Source of the DNA: JAZDKP01 sp043802925
GTDB taxonomy: Bacteria > Fibrobacterota > OXYB2-FULL-49-7 > JAEUSG01
Direction: 5' to 3'
Assembly: GCA_043802925.1 (NCBI GenBank)
Contig: JAZDKP010000056.1
Coordinates: 1 to 36,170 of the forward strand
DNA: 36,170 nt
The notes beneath the pieces are model-generated. The model ran no database searches. It was given only the letters and a program-made list of their open reading frames with translations, and was not told the origin of the DNA. Shown piece after piece: positions 22,275 through 31,026 of the stretch. A program made the translations under genes and the position numbers. Position 1 is the stretch's first letter; every line of letters begins with the position of its first letter.

Positions 22275-23217
22275 GCAGCAGCTTTTCAATTTCGTCGAGT
22301 AACGCATCCGTGCTGATACGGTCCATCGCGTCCTTGCCCCATAACCAGCGATGGCGGGAATCCGCGGGCGGGGTCCAGGCGCGCGGGTCGGGAGTGCCGA
22401 ATACGGTGGCTGTGGGCAGGCCCGCGGCAATTGCGACATGCCGGATCCCGTTGTCGTTTCCAAAATAAAAGGCACACGCTTTAAGCAATGGCAGGAGCGC
22501 ATTGAACGACGGCGGCGCGTATGGATAGAGAAAGGCCCCGGTGGAATGGGAACAGGCGATGACCTCCTCCACGGCCGGCCCCTCGCCCGGCCCAAAGAGG
22601 GGCAGAAAACGGAAGCCGTACCGGGCATGCAGGGCATCGCATACGGTTGCGTACCGTTCGAGTGGCCATCGTTTGTATTCGCGGCGGCTCACGGGCGAAA
22701 AGGCCGCCACCCGGCCAGCGGACGCGAGACCGAACCGCACACCGAGGGCTTCAGCTTCCGCCGCGTGCGCGGAAGTGACGGGGAGGTGGAGCGAAAAATC
22801 TTCGACGCGCAGGGAGAGCGGCGCCAGTAATCGCGCTTTGTCCATGGCCGAATAAAGTGGTCCTTCGGTCCGATCAATCGCGTGCGTGTAAAACGGCGTG
22901 CGGAACCGGCGGGCGAACCCGATGCGTAAACGCGCGCCCGTGAGCCGGGCCAGGAGGGCTGTTTTTGGAAATCCCTGAAAATCAATGACCGCATCGTAGC
23001 TTTCCCGGCGAAGTTCCCGGGCGAGCGCGACAAAGCCTTGGCCGTTGTAAGGAAGCACCCGGGTGACGCACGGGTTTCCGCGAACCACGCCCGCGCATTG
23101 TTCTTGGATAAGAAAATGGATTTTCCCTGCGGGATCCCCGAACCGGAGTGCGGAAAGCGACGGCGTGGTCATGAGCACGTCCCCGAGCTGCCGGAGTTGG
23201 ATCACAAGTATTTTCAT
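22255..23217 (-). CDS. Family 9 glycosyltransferase (heptosyltransferase-like), first of three
   Basis: This 320-residue protein starts MKILVIQLRQLGDVLMTTP, a textbook heptosyltransferase start, with AFSPVSRREYKRWPLERY and FYFGNDNGIRHVAIAAGLPTATVFG in the C-terminal half. The PVSRREYKRWP element matches the nucleotide-sugar-binding S/K-R-W region of WaaF/WaaC-like enzymes. It is the promoter-proximal gene of the leftward GT9-GT9-GT9-GT4-GT4 run. A weak AAAAGG lies directly before the ATG. The preceding 165 bases to the typA stop codon hold its probable promoter. Confidence 0.9.
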   Translation of the reverse strand: MKILVIQLRQLGDVLMTTPSLSALRFGDPAGKIHFLIQEQCAGVVRGNPCVTRVLPYNGQGFVALARELRRESYDAVIDFQGFPKTALLARLTGARLRIGFARRFRTPFYTHAIDRTEGPLYSAMDKARLLAPLSLRVEDFSLHLPVTSAHAAEAEALGVRFGLASAGRVAAFSPVSRREYKRWPLERYATVCDALHARYGFRFLPLFGPGEGPAVEEVIACSHSTGAFLYPYAPPSFNALLPLLKACAFYFGNDNGIRHVAIAAGLPTATVFGTPDPRAWTPPADSRHRWLWGKDAMDRISTDALLDEIEKLLHENKIV

Positions 23218-23382
23218 ACCTTTTAAAAATAGTTTATTCCCTGAAACCCCCTCAACTCTCCACCGATGGAAACCGGCGGCCGCCGCGCCACCGGAAAAAT
23301 GTGGGTCAAGGATGGCTTTCCAGGAAACAAGGGGGGAAAGAGAGGGTGCGTGCCCGGATCGGTAGAAAATCCGATTCTTTTT
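23218..23382. other. Intergenic gap between typA and the GT9 operon, with terminator-like hairpin
   Basis: This gap has no gene. It contains a stem at about 23356-23377 (GGATCGG, eight-base loop, CCGATTC) followed on the plus strand by a run of T to about 23384, which overlaps the typA stop codon. This is a rho-independent terminator shape only in the rightward sense, although both neighbours are leftward. Read leftward, the hairpin has no T run after it. Confidence 0.45.
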
Positions 23383-25227
23383 TTATTCCTCTTCCAGCTC
23401 GCGTTTCTGGAGGAGGCGTGTTTTACGGCTTTTTTCCCGCTTGATGGGGTCCAAATCCATTTTCCGGATACGAACAAACTTTGGCGTAATTTCCACCAAT
23501 TCGTCTTCGGTGATAAACTCAACGGCCTGGTCGAGGGAAAAAAGGCGCGGCGGACGCAAGGTCACGGTCTGTTCGGAATTGGAGGCGCGCATGTTCGTGA
23601 GTTTCTTTTCCTTGGTGATATTCACCTCGATGTCCTCGGCCCGGTTGCGCTCGCCCACCACCATGCCGTTGTAAACCTCGGTGCCCACTTCGACCATGAG
23701 GATGCCGCGATCCTCCATGGCCAGGCTGGCGAAGGAGTTGACGCGGCCCGGCCGGTCAGCCACCAGCACGCCGCGCAACCGGTGCTGGATGGGGCCGAAC
23801 CAGGGCTCAAACCCCTCCAGAAGTGAGTTCATGACCCCGGCGCCGCGCGTGTCGGTCAGGAACTGGCTGCGGAAGCCGATGAGCCCCCGCGTGGGAATGA
23901 CAAACTCCATGTTCACCCGGCCGCTGCCCTTGTTGACGAGCTGCATCATGCGCCCCTTGCGCGAAGAAAGCTTTTCCGTGAGCACGCCCACGTATTCTTC
24001 GGGGACGTCGATAAAGAGCCGCTCCATGGGTTCAAACGGCTTGCCGTCAATATGCTTGACAATGACGCGCGGCTTGCTGACCATGAGTTCGTAGCCTTCA
24101 CGCCGCATGGTCTCGATGAGCACCGCCATCTGGAGCTCGCCGCGGCCGCACACCTCAAAGGCGTCCGCCCGTTCCGTGGGCTTGATTTTGATGGCCACGT
24201 TGCCCAGGGCCTCGCGGTAAAGCCGGTCGCGCAGGTGGCGCGAGGTGAGGAACTTGCCGTCGCGGCCGCAGAAAGGGCTGCTGTTCACGTAAAAAATCAT
24301 GGAAACCGTGGGCTCGTCCACGGTGATGCCGGGCAGGGCCTTGGGGTTTTCGAGCGAGGAGATGGTGTCGCCGATATTGATGCCCTCAATGCCGGCCACG
24401 GCCACAATGTCGCCCTCTTCGACGAATTCCACGGACTTGCGCTTGAGGCCATCGATGGTGTAAAGCGCGGTGAATTTGACGTTGGGCGTGACCTTGTCGC
24501 CGCTCATGAGCGTATACGGCTGTCCCATCCTGAGCGTGCCGTTGACCAACCGGCCCACCGCGATTTGTCCTACATACGAATCGTAGTCGAGGTTGGCGGC
24601 CAGGAACTGCGTGACCTCGCCCTCCGTGGTCTCGGGGCCCGGCATGTGCGACAAAATGGCTTCAAACAAAGGTTCGAGGCTCGTGGAACCGTCGCCGATT
24701 TCACGGTGCGCCAGCCCCTGCCGCGCAATACAGTAGATGACCGGAAACTCAATTTGAACGTCGTTGGCGTCGAGGTCGATAAAAAGGTCGTAAACCTCGT
24801 TCAACACCTCCTCGACGCGTGCGTCACTGCGGTCAATTTTGTTGATGACCAGGATGACGCGCAGCTGCTTGGCCAGCGCTTTTTTCAGGACGAAGCGCGT
24901 CTGGGGCAGCGGCCCTTCGCTCGCGTCCACGAGCAGGAGCACGCCATCCACCATATTGAGCCCGCGCTCCACCTCGCCGCTGAAGTCCGCGTGGCCCGGG
25001 GTGTCAACGATGTTGATTTTGACCCCTTTATAGGTCACCGCGGTGTTCTTGGCAAGGATGGTGATGCCGCGTTCACGCTCAAGGTCCATGGAGTCCATGA
25101 CCCGGTCGCGCACCTCCTGGTTTTCGCGGAAGGTGCCGCTCTGCTTGAGCATAAAGTCCACAAGCGTGGTCTTACCGTGGTCCACGTGCGCGATGATGGC
25201 GATGTTTCGGAAGTTTTCTTTTCTCAT
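23383..25227 (-). CDS. typA: Translational GTPase TypA/BipA
   Basis: The 614-residue protein is full length. G1 AHVDHGKT (about 13-20), G2 RGITI (53-57), G3 DTPGH (75-79) and G4 NKID (129-132) are intact. Later domains include the BipA-specific segments GRGELQMAVLIETMRREGYE and IPTRGLIGFRSQFLTDTRG. It is a ribosome-associated GTPase of the EF-G/LepA family needed under stress and low temperature and for ribosome assembly. An upstream extension of the frame is rejected because the ATG at 25227 gives the normal N-terminus (MRKENFRNIAIIAHVDHGKT), with AAGG nearby. The gene is convergently unlinked from its neighbours and probably monocistronic. Confidence 0.97.
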   Translation of the reverse strand: MRKENFRNIAIIAHVDHGKTTLVDFMLKQSGTFRENQEVRDRVMDSMDLERERGITILAKNTAVTYKGVKINIVDTPGHADFSGEVERGLNMVDGVLLLVDASEGPLPQTRFVLKKALAKQLRVILVINKIDRSDARVEEVLNEVYDLFIDLDANDVQIEFPVIYCIARQGLAHREIGDGSTSLEPLFEAILSHMPGPETTEGEVTQFLAANLDYDSYVGQIAVGRLVNGTLRMGQPYTLMSGDKVTPNVKFTALYTIDGLKRKSVEFVEEGDIVAVAGIEGINIGDTISSLENPKALPGITVDEPTVSMIFYVNSSPFCGRDGKFLTSRHLRDRLYREALGNVAIKIKPTERADAFEVCGRGELQMAVLIETMRREGYELMVSKPRVIVKHIDGKPFEPMERLFIDVPEEYVGVLTEKLSSRKGRMMQLVNKGSGRVNMEFVIPTRGLIGFRSQFLTDTRGAGVMNSLLEGFEPWFGPIQHRLRGVLVADRPGRVNSFASLAMEDRGILMVEVGTEVYNGMVVGERNRAEDIEVNITKEKKLTNMRASNSEQTVTLRPPRLFSLDQAVEFITEDELVEITPKFVRIRKMDLDPIKREKSRKTRLLQKRELEEE

Positions 25228-25238
25228 GGGAGCCTTGA

Positions 25239-25268
25239 AATATAACTTAACGCAGAAGGGATTATCAA
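25239..25268 (-). promoter_or_regulatory. Candidate sigma-70-like promoter of typA
   Basis: On the leftward strand TTGATA and TATATT are separated by 18 bases, ending 11 bases before the typA ATG. The transcript would then have only a few leader bases, so either the message is nearly leaderless or this match is chance. Confidence 0.3.
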
Positions 25269-25351
25269 AGGGAGAATGGTTCGAAAAGCTAAACTTCCGG
25301 GGCCTCTGAGTTGAATGAATTATTTTTTTATTTCTCAAACGGAGACCTCTC

Positions 25352-26401
25352 ATGTCAATACGTCCCAAAATCGCTGTTGTCGGACTTCGTTTCGGCAACG
25401 TCATCGCCAAAGAACTGTCCGAAGCGCCCGCATCCGACATTTTTGAACTCGCCGCGGTCTGCGACATGAACCGCACGCAGGCCGATATAATCGCCGCGCG
25501 CCACCCGGGCGTTCCGGTTTACTATACCCTGGACGACGTCCTGGCCCGGCCCGAAATCCGCGCCGTGGCGCTCATGACCCCACCCGTGGGCCGCGCGGAA
25601 CTGGTGCGCAAAATCATCCGCTCCGGCCGCGCGGTCATGACCACCAAGCCCTTTGAGCGCGACACCAAAGCCGCGGCCGCAGTGCTCGAAGAAGCGCGCG
25701 CGCTTAAAATACCGGTGCACCTGAATTCCCCTTCCATGGCGCCTTCGCCCATGGTGGAACAAGTCCGGCGCTGGCGCGAGGAATATAACCTGGGCCAACC
25801 CATCGGCCTGCGTGCGGACCTGTGGGCGCACAAACCGGCCAAACCCGATGGCTCGTGGTACGACGACCCGGTGCGTTGCCCCGTGGCGCCCATCTACCGC
25901 ATCGGCATCTACTGCATCAACGACATCATCCAGCTCTTCGGTCAGGCGCAGACCGTCAACGTGCTCTCGAGCCGCCTTTTGACGGAACGCCCCACGCCCG
26001 ACAACGGCCAGCTCAGCATCCTGTTCAAGAACGGAGCCCTCGGCAACCTCTTTGTCTCCTTCTGCATCCAGGATGGTATGGACCATAATTCCATGTTCAC
26101 GTTTAACTTTGAAAAAGGCACCCTTTATTCCAATGCGGCCCTGCTCGGCACCGGCCAAAAGAATCAGCCAACGATGCGACTCATCATGGATTCGGGAAAA
26201 CGGTTGGAGCCGGTTATCAAGGAAGCAGCGATCCTGACCGGCAGCACAAGTTACGCGTGGCAGATTTTTCGTACAGCAATGGAAGCGCATACGCCCAACC
26301 CGCTGGAATACGATCGCCGCATCCTGCAGGGCCTGGCTGTCATCGAAGCCATGGCCGCCGCGGAAAAGAGCGGCCGCCAGGAGCCGGTGGAGGCCTTCTA
26401 A
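25352..26401 (+). CDS. Gfo/Idh/MocA-type oxidoreductase with altered EKP motif
   Basis: The 349-residue protein starts MSIRPKIAVVGLRFGN, an N-terminal Rossmann strand with GLRFGN in place of the usual GxGxxG. It continues with VCDMNRTQADIIAA and GRAVMTTKPFERD (Lys99), where the family motif EKP reads TKP. The C-terminal alpha/beta domain includes PIYRIGIYCINDIIQLFG, which matches the family's GG/D-x3-H-like region loosely. Family members are NAD(P)-dependent sugar or inositol dehydrogenases or reductases. The changes suggest an unusual or catalytically altered member. GGAG lies about nine bases before the ATG. It is divergent from typA and has no operon partner. Confidence 0.78.
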   Translation: MSIRPKIAVVGLRFGNVIAKELSEAPASDIFELAAVCDMNRTQADIIAARHPGVPVYYTLDDVLARPEIRAVALMTPPVGRAELVRKIIRSGRAVMTTKPFERDTKAAAAVLEEARALKIPVHLNSPSMAPSPMVEQVRRWREEYNLGQPIGLRADLWAHKPAKPDGSWYDDPVRCPVAPIYRIGIYCINDIIQLFGQAQTVNVLSSRLLTERPTPDNGQLSILFKNGALGNLFVSFCIQDGMDHNSMFTFNFEKGTLYSNAALLGTGQKNQPTMRLIMDSGKRLEPVIKEAAILTGSTSYAWQIFRTAMEAHTPNPLEYDRRILQGLAVIEAMAAAEKSGRQEPVEAF

Positions 26402-26624
26402 GAATTTTGGAATTTGTGATATAACCCTTTCAACCCCGCAACACAGATTCGCTATGCCGTGCCTTCGAATACCGGTAAAACAGTTTATCCATCACAATTT
26501 TCCGATAAATCGGATAAATCCTCATGTAAACTGAAGATTTTTTCTAAAGGGACCCTTCACTTAAGTCGATACATAAATAGGGTTAAAAGGATTTAACGGC
26601 AATAAAGCACAAGGATGTGCGAAG
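26402..26624 (+). other. Flagellin upstream region
   Basis: This 223-base gap separates the Gfo/Idh gene and flagellin. It holds no gene. It is A+T-rich and carries the sigma-28-like promoter at 26545-26572 and a long leader. An AAGGA ribosome binding site lies nine bases before the ATG. I see no terminator after the Gfo/Idh gene. Confidence 0.6.
26545..26572 (+). promoter_or_regulatory. Sigma-28 (FliA)-like flagellin promoter
   Basis: TAAAGGGA at 26545-26552 and GTCGATAC at 26565-26572 resemble the FliA consensus TAAA...GCCGATAA. The spacer between the boxes is 12 bases, one more than the usual 11. The position about 50 bases before the flagellin ATG fits. This is a visual match. Confidence 0.5.
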
Positions 26625-27461
26625 ATGCGTATCAATCATAATATTTCGTCCATGATCACCCAGGGCGCGCAGTTCCGCGTCCAGCGTGACCTGGACAAGT
26701 CCCTCGAACGCCTTTCCACCGGCCTCCGTATCAATCGTGCCTCGGACGATGCGGCCGGCCTTTCCGTTTCCGAACAGATGCGCACCCAGGTCACCGGGCT
26801 TGCCATGGCCCGGAGGAATGCGAGCGACGGCATCTCCCTCCTGAACGTGGCCGAAGGTTGCTGCAACGAAATTGAAGCCATGCTCCAGCGTATGCGCGAA
26901 CTCGCGGTCCAGTCCTCCAACGACACCCTCTCCACCACTGAGCGCACCTACACCAACCAGGAATACCAGGCGCTCATGAGCGAAATTGACCGCATCACCG
27001 CTGTGACGGTGGAATCCATGCTCGACGGCCGTATTGGCAGTTTTGGTGCCAGCGCCTCCGGGGCCAGCATCCTTCACATCGGGCCCAATGCCACGACAGC
27101 GGACCGCATCACTATCGAGGTGGCCTCCACTTCCACGGGTGCCATTACGATTTCCGGATCAAGCATTTCGACGCGGGCCGTTGCGGTCAACGCCATTCTC
27201 TCGACAGATACGGCCATTGAATCCATCAACCGAATCCGCAGTGACCTCGGCGCCTATGTCAACCGGCTTGAGCACGCCATCAACAATCTCGACAATCAGG
27301 GACACAACACCCAATCCGCGGAGTCGGTCATCCGCGACACGGACTTTGCGGCCCAGAGTACGGCCTTCTCGCGCAGCCAGATTCTTATGGAATCCTCCAC
27401 CGCCATGCTGGCGCAAGCCAACACGGCCCCGCAGGACATCCTGCAGCTGCTGAAGTTCTAG
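26625..27461 (+). CDS. fliC: Flagellin
   Basis: The 278-residue protein has the conserved N-terminal D0/D1 helices (MRINHNISSMITQGAQ, then LSTGLRINRASDDAAGLSVSE). The C-terminal helices end with the export/assembly tail SRSQILMESSTAMLAQANT then LQLLKF. The central variable region (about 140-195) is short, made of Ser/Thr-rich strands. It polymerises into the filament after export by the flagellar type III apparatus. Two adjacent cysteines (Cys79, Cys80) replace the usual small residues in the VAEGALNEI-like motif. No other flagellar genes are in the window. It abuts the convergent batE with a three-base gap. Confidence 0.96.
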   Translation: MRINHNISSMITQGAQFRVQRDLDKSLERLSTGLRINRASDDAAGLSVSEQMRTQVTGLAMARRNASDGISLLNVAEGCCNEIEAMLQRMRELAVQSSNDTLSTTERTYTNQEYQALMSEIDRITAVTVESMLDGRIGSFGASASGASILHIGPNATTADRITIEVASTSTGAITISGSSISTRAVAVNAILSTDTAIESINRIRSDLGAYVNRLEHAINNLDNQGHNTQSAESVIRDTDFAAQSTAFSRSQILMESSTAMLAQANTAPQDILQLLKF

Positions 27462-27464
27462 TTT

Positions 27465-28223
27465 TTATTCGGTGAAGTCGATGAGGCCCAGGTCCACTTC
27501 GTGAACCCAGCCGCTGATGCCGTTTTCCAGGCTTGCAAAATACCAGCTGCCCACCTTGCGGCCCAGATGGAACCGGGCGCCTTCGTGCACGGTGAAAAGC
27601 GTCTGTGCGCCGTCCGGTTCGTTCATGGCGCTCACCTGCGGCGAAAGAACGATCGCCTCCCTTTGCGTGCTGTCCTGCCAGCATTTGACGCCAAAGGAAA
27701 AGCCGGTGAGCAGGAGCAATACGAAAAGCGCGGCCGCAACGGCCTTGAACGGCCCGCGAAAACGCGGCAGAACAAAAAGGCCGATGAAAACAGCCGACAG
27801 CAGGTAGAGCAGGACGAGGACCAGGACCGTCTGCGTCGACAGGCTTAACAGATTGTGGAAAAAAAGAAAAATGCGCGTGAGAAAACCCTCTTCGCGCGGC
27901 ACGATTTTATCGACCGTGGCGCTCCGGGCAAAGAGCAGGTTTGCCATGATGTCCTTGTCCGACGGATCGAGCCGGTGCGCTTTTTCATAACATAAAATTG
28001 CCCTGCCAATTTCCTTTTGTCTGAAACAGGCATTCCCGAGGTTATAATAAACACGCGGATCGTGCAGGCCCGAGGAGAGTATCTTTTCGTACGTCGCGGC
28101 CGCGGAGTCAAAGGTCCCTTTTTCATATTGCCGGTTTGCCTTGTCCAGAAGTTCCTGCGACAGGCTTGTGGCCTTTACGGAAATGAAACCGAGAAGGGCG
28201 AGAAGGAGGAAAAGGCGTATCAT
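27465..28223 (-). CDS. batE: BatE-like TPR/SH3 membrane protein
   Basis: The 252-residue protein has a signal peptide (about 1-18) and two TPR-like units (about 22-95, with YYNLGNACFRQKEIGRAILCYEKA). Two membrane helices follow (about 132-152 and 160-178), then a C-terminal bacterial SH3 domain (about 188-245, GSWYFASLENGISGWVHEVDL). This layout is typical of BatE of the Bacteroides aerotolerance operon. The start overlaps the batD stop by four bases (ATGA). Bat proteins act in the envelope and are linked to oxygen tolerance and stress, but the mechanism is not settled. It is the last gene of the seven-gene leftward run. Confidence 0.85.
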   Translation of the reverse strand: MIRLFLLLALLGFISVKATSLSQELLDKANRQYEKGTFDSAAATYEKILSSGLHDPRVYYNLGNACFRQKEIGRAILCYEKAHRLDPSDKDIMANLLFARSATVDKIVPREEGFLTRIFLFFHNLLSLSTQTVLVLVLLYLLSAVFIGLFVLPRFRGPFKAVAAALFVLLLLTGFSFGVKCWQDSTQREAIVLSPQVSAMNEPDGAQTLFTVHEGARFHLGRKVGSWYFASLENGISGWVHEVDLGLIDFTE

Positions 28224-30043
28224 CGAAGCTCCTTTTCCAGCCGGCTGATGAGGCCTTCCGCGCGTTGGTACTTGGCGCGGCGATCGCTTTCATCACCGGT
28301 GATGTTGCCGAAACGGTAGAGGTCGCATTCATCGAGGAAACCCGTTAGCGCCAGGATTGTGTCCGCGGATACGCCGCGTTTTTCAAGCGCGTGGGCCAGC
28401 TCCGCGTTCGTGACACCCGCGGCCGGGATGTTCAACTTGTCCGCCGCGTATCCCGAAAGGCCGCGCACCAGTGTGGCGTAGAACTCGCCGCCCGCGGAAC
28501 TCGCAATCTGCGCCGCGGCCTGGGCCAGCCGTTTGCCCGCGATTTTGCGGGCCTTTTTTAGCCGCGCGTACTCCACGTCCGTGCGCAACCGCTCGTTCTG
28601 TCGGCGAACAACAAGAAAGACCGCGCTGCTGAAAAACGGCAGAAAGACAAGCAGGAGAAAAAGGCCGCTGCGGTAGAAGCGTTGGGAGCCGTCGCGGAGG
28701 TCGTTTCCTTCGGTCTTGATATAGCGGATGTCACGGCCCACCATCCGGATCTCCTCCTTGGAAAGGTAACGCGCGGCGGACGCGGCCTGCACCTTGCCTT
28801 TCTGGACGTCGAGTTCTATTTTCGCCTGCGCGCTGTCGTACGCGCCGCGGGCCGGGTTGAAATAGTAGAGCGTAATCGGGCCAAAGAGCTGCTTGCCCTC
28901 GGCCTGCGGAATGACAACGTACCGGAAGGTCTTGGTGATGACAACTTGCGCGCTTTTGATGGCCACGTCGGACTGGATTTCCGGGTCAAAAATTTCAAAA
29001 TTTCCGGCATTCGCCACCGAAGGCGGGTTGACGCTTTTTTCGTTGCCGCGACCGCTGATGATCACCTTGACGTTCAAGGCTTCGCCCGCCTTGGGCGTCC
29101 GGTTATCGACCGTGGCAAGGAGCGTGAATTCACCCACGGCCCCGGAAAAGCCCGCGGGCTTTCCGGTTTCGGGCAGGGACCGAACCGAAAGCGTGACCGG
29201 CCGTGAGTACTTAGTCCGCTCTTTGGTGGTGACGTTCGCGCCAAAAAAATTATCAAAGAAGGGATCCCCGAAGAAGGGATCCCGTTGGCGCCGTTGGCCG
29301 CGCTGCTGCTGGATGACGGAATACTGAAGGGGAAGCGAAGGGATTTTGACCTCCCCCGCGAGGATGGGGAAAATGATAAAGTCAAGGCGATAAACCTCGT
29401 AGGCCGTGCCATTGAGGTTCTCCATTTTTCCCTGCACTTTGTCCGTGGTGGGCTTGATCCAGAAATACTTGGAGAATTCCTTTTCAATTTCAGGCCGCCT
29501 TATCTGCTGGACCGGTGCATCCGCCCGCTTGCGAAGCACCACGGTCAGCAGCGACTGCTCGTTCAGGACCAGGGACGTCTTTTTAAAGTTGATGGCAATA
29601 TCGACTTCACCGCCGCCGCCGTCCGCGCCGGTTTCGTCCTTCACGACCTTGATGGGCGTGGGCGCGACCACGCGCTGAAAATCCTTGAACTGGAACTTAA
29701 AGCCCGGGAGTTTGAGGTCCCCGGTCCTGGCGGGCTTGAAGGTGAACTGAAAAGTGTGCGCAATGACCATGCTCCGCGCCATCCGGCCGTTGACGATGGA
29801 GATATTCTGGGAGCTGCTCTGAAAGCGGTTTTTGTTGAGCAGGGTGAAATCCGTGGAGGGTTCGAATTCAGGAAAAGGCGGCTCCTCCTTCAGGTTTTCG
29901 CCCGTTACCTGGACGGTCACGGTAATATCTTCGTCGGGCGCCATTTCGCGCTTATCGACCTGGGCTTCAAACTCGATGGCGCAAAGCGACCCGGCGAATG
30001 CGAAGAGGATGCCCAGGGTCAGCAGGCGGGTGCAGGGGTTCAT
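28220..30043 (-). CDS. batD: BatD-like protein (oxygen tolerance)
   Basis: The 607-residue protein has a signal peptide (about 1-22) and several beta-rich Ig-like domains (about 23-450). These include a Phe-rich loop DPFFGDPFFDNFFG at about 250-265. A membrane helix (about 458-480) and a cytoplasmic helical tail follow. The pattern, including VTVQVTGENL at the start and the later GEALNVKVIISGRGNEKSV, fits the BatD (Pfam oxygen tolerance) family. It is tightly coupled to batE. The usual neighbours batA, batB and the MoxR ATPase are not in this window, so this run lacks the rest of the Bat operon. No clear ribosome binding site precedes its ATG. Confidence 0.85.
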   Translation of the reverse strand: MNPCTRLLTLGILFAFAGSLCAIEFEAQVDKREMAPDEDITVTVQVTGENLKEEPPFPEFEPSTDFTLLNKNRFQSSSQNISIVNGRMARSMVIAHTFQFTFKPARTGDLKLPGFKFQFKDFQRVVAPTPIKVVKDETGADGGGGEVDIAINFKKTSLVLNEQSLLTVVLRKRADAPVQQIRRPEIEKEFSKYFWIKPTTDKVQGKMENLNGTAYEVYRLDFIIFPILAGEVKIPSLPLQYSVIQQQRGQRRQRDPFFGDPFFDNFFGANVTTKERTKYSRPVTLSVRSLPETGKPAGFSGAVGEFTLLATVDNRTPKAGEALNVKVIISGRGNEKSVNPPSVANAGNFEIFDPEIQSDVAIKSAQVVITKTFRYVVIPQAEGKQLFGPITLYYFNPARGAYDSAQAKIELDVQKGKVQAASAARYLSKEEIRMVGRDIRYIKTEGNDLRDGSQRFYRSGLFLLLVFLPFFSSAVFLVVRRQNERLRTDVEYARLKKARKIAGKRLAQAAAQIASSAGGEFYATLVRGLSGYAADKLNIPAAGVTNAELAHALEKRGVSADTILALTGFLDECDLYRFGNITGDESDRRAKYQRAEGLISRLEKELR

Positions 30044-30056
30044 GGCAATGCGAAGG

Positions 30057-30332
30057 TCATTTGTACCAGCGAAAAATATAGGCGCTGATGGCCATGCCGA
30101 TAAGACCGATGATGTTGAAGGTGAACTGGAGCCCGAGTTTTATTTTGATGACATAGAGGTCGATGAGAAAGGCCTGATCGCCGAAGCCGAAGCTTGGGGA
30201 ATAGGAACCGAGCAGGAAGCTCTTGGGCGTGCTGTCGGGCAGGAGGCCGCCCACGATTTGTCCGAGTACGGACCCGATGATGAGGCCGGTGAAGACCACG
30301 AAGACGAGGACACCGAGGGGCTTGTCGCGCAT
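30057..30332 (-). CDS. DUF4321-like small membrane protein
   Basis: The 91-residue protein has two hydrophobic segments (about 8-28 and 65-88) around a central stretch (SFLLGSYSPSFGFGDQAFLIDLYVIK) and ends AYIFRWYK. The general layout, a GLIIGSVLGQIVGGLLP start and a LYVIK/FTFNIIGLIGM middle, matches my memory of the DUF4321 family, small membrane proteins of unknown role. It is four bases downstream of purQ and 13 bases upstream of batD, within the leftward run. Confidence 0.65.
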   Translation of the reverse strand: MRDKPLGVLVFVVFTGLIIGSVLGQIVGGLLPDSTPKSFLLGSYSPSFGFGDQAFLIDLYVIKIKLGLQFTFNIIGLIGMAISAYIFRWYK

Positions 30333-30336
30333 GGGC

Positions 30337-31026
30337 TTAATTTACAAAATTGGCAATGACGGAATCAAATATTCCCCGGCCGTCCGTGTTGCCGAGCAGG
30401 GCCTCGGAACAGCGCTCGGGGTGCGGCATCATGCCCAACACGTTGCCCTGGAAGCTCACGATGCCGGCGATGCTGTTGAGCGAACCGTTGGCGTTATGGG
30501 CATCGCGGACCGCGCCCGCGGGTGACGCGTAGCGGAAAGCCACACAGCCCTCCTGTTCGATGCGGGCGAGCATGTCGGGATCCGCAAAAAAACGGCCCTC
30601 GCCGTGGGCCACGGGCACACGGATGACGTCCGGCCGGACCGCGGTGGTAAAACGGGTCTTTTTGTTTTCGACCTTGAGGTGCACGTCACGGCAGAGGAAC
30701 TGGAGGCTCGTGTTGCGCAAAAGCGCACCCGGGAGCAGGCCCGCTTCGGTGAGAATCTGGAATCCGTTACAGATGCCGATGACCGGGCCGCCCTTTTTCG
30801 CGAATGCGACGACTTCTTCCATAATGGGCGCAAAGCGGGCAATGGCGCCGCACCGCAGATAGTCGCCGTAGGAAAAACCGCCGGGCAGGATGATACAGTC
30901 GCATTCTTTAAGATTGCGGTCCTTGTACCAGAGGAATTCCGCCTCCTGCTGAAGCACATCGCGGGCAACGGTAAAGCAATCGTGGTCGCAGTTGGAGCCG
31001 GGGAAGGTGACGATGCCGAACTTCAT
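30337..31026 (-). CDS. purQ: Phosphoribosylformylglycinamidine synthase subunit PurQ
   Basis: The 229-residue class I glutamine amidotransferase starts MKFGIVTFPGSNCDHD. It has the nucleophile Cys86 in GICNGFQ and the His/Glu pair in PHPERC (His202, Glu204). It supplies ammonia to PurL for the FGAM step of purine synthesis. Its ATG overlaps the purS stop by four bases (ATGA). PurL is not in the window. Confidence 0.96.
   Translation of the reverse strand: MKFGIVTFPGSNCDHDCFTVARDVLQQEAEFLWYKDRNLKECDCIILPGGFSYGDYLRCGAIARFAPIMEEVVAFAKKGGPVIGICNGFQILTEAGLLPGALLRNTSLQFLCRDVHLKVENKKTRFTTAVRPDVIRVPVAHGEGRFFADPDMLARIEQEGCVAFRYASPAGAVRDAHNANGSLNSIAGIVSFQGNVLGMMPHPERCSEALLGNTDGRGIFDSVIANFVN

Noticed and set aside
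8260..23217. Complete O-antigen export system
   Set aside because: No Wzx, Wzy, Wzm/Wzt or ligase gene is found in the window; only transferases and modifying enzymes.
24052..25245. Long rightward frame (397 codons) opposite typA
   Set aside because: It is the antisense shadow of a clearly conserved G+C-rich gene, with no motifs.
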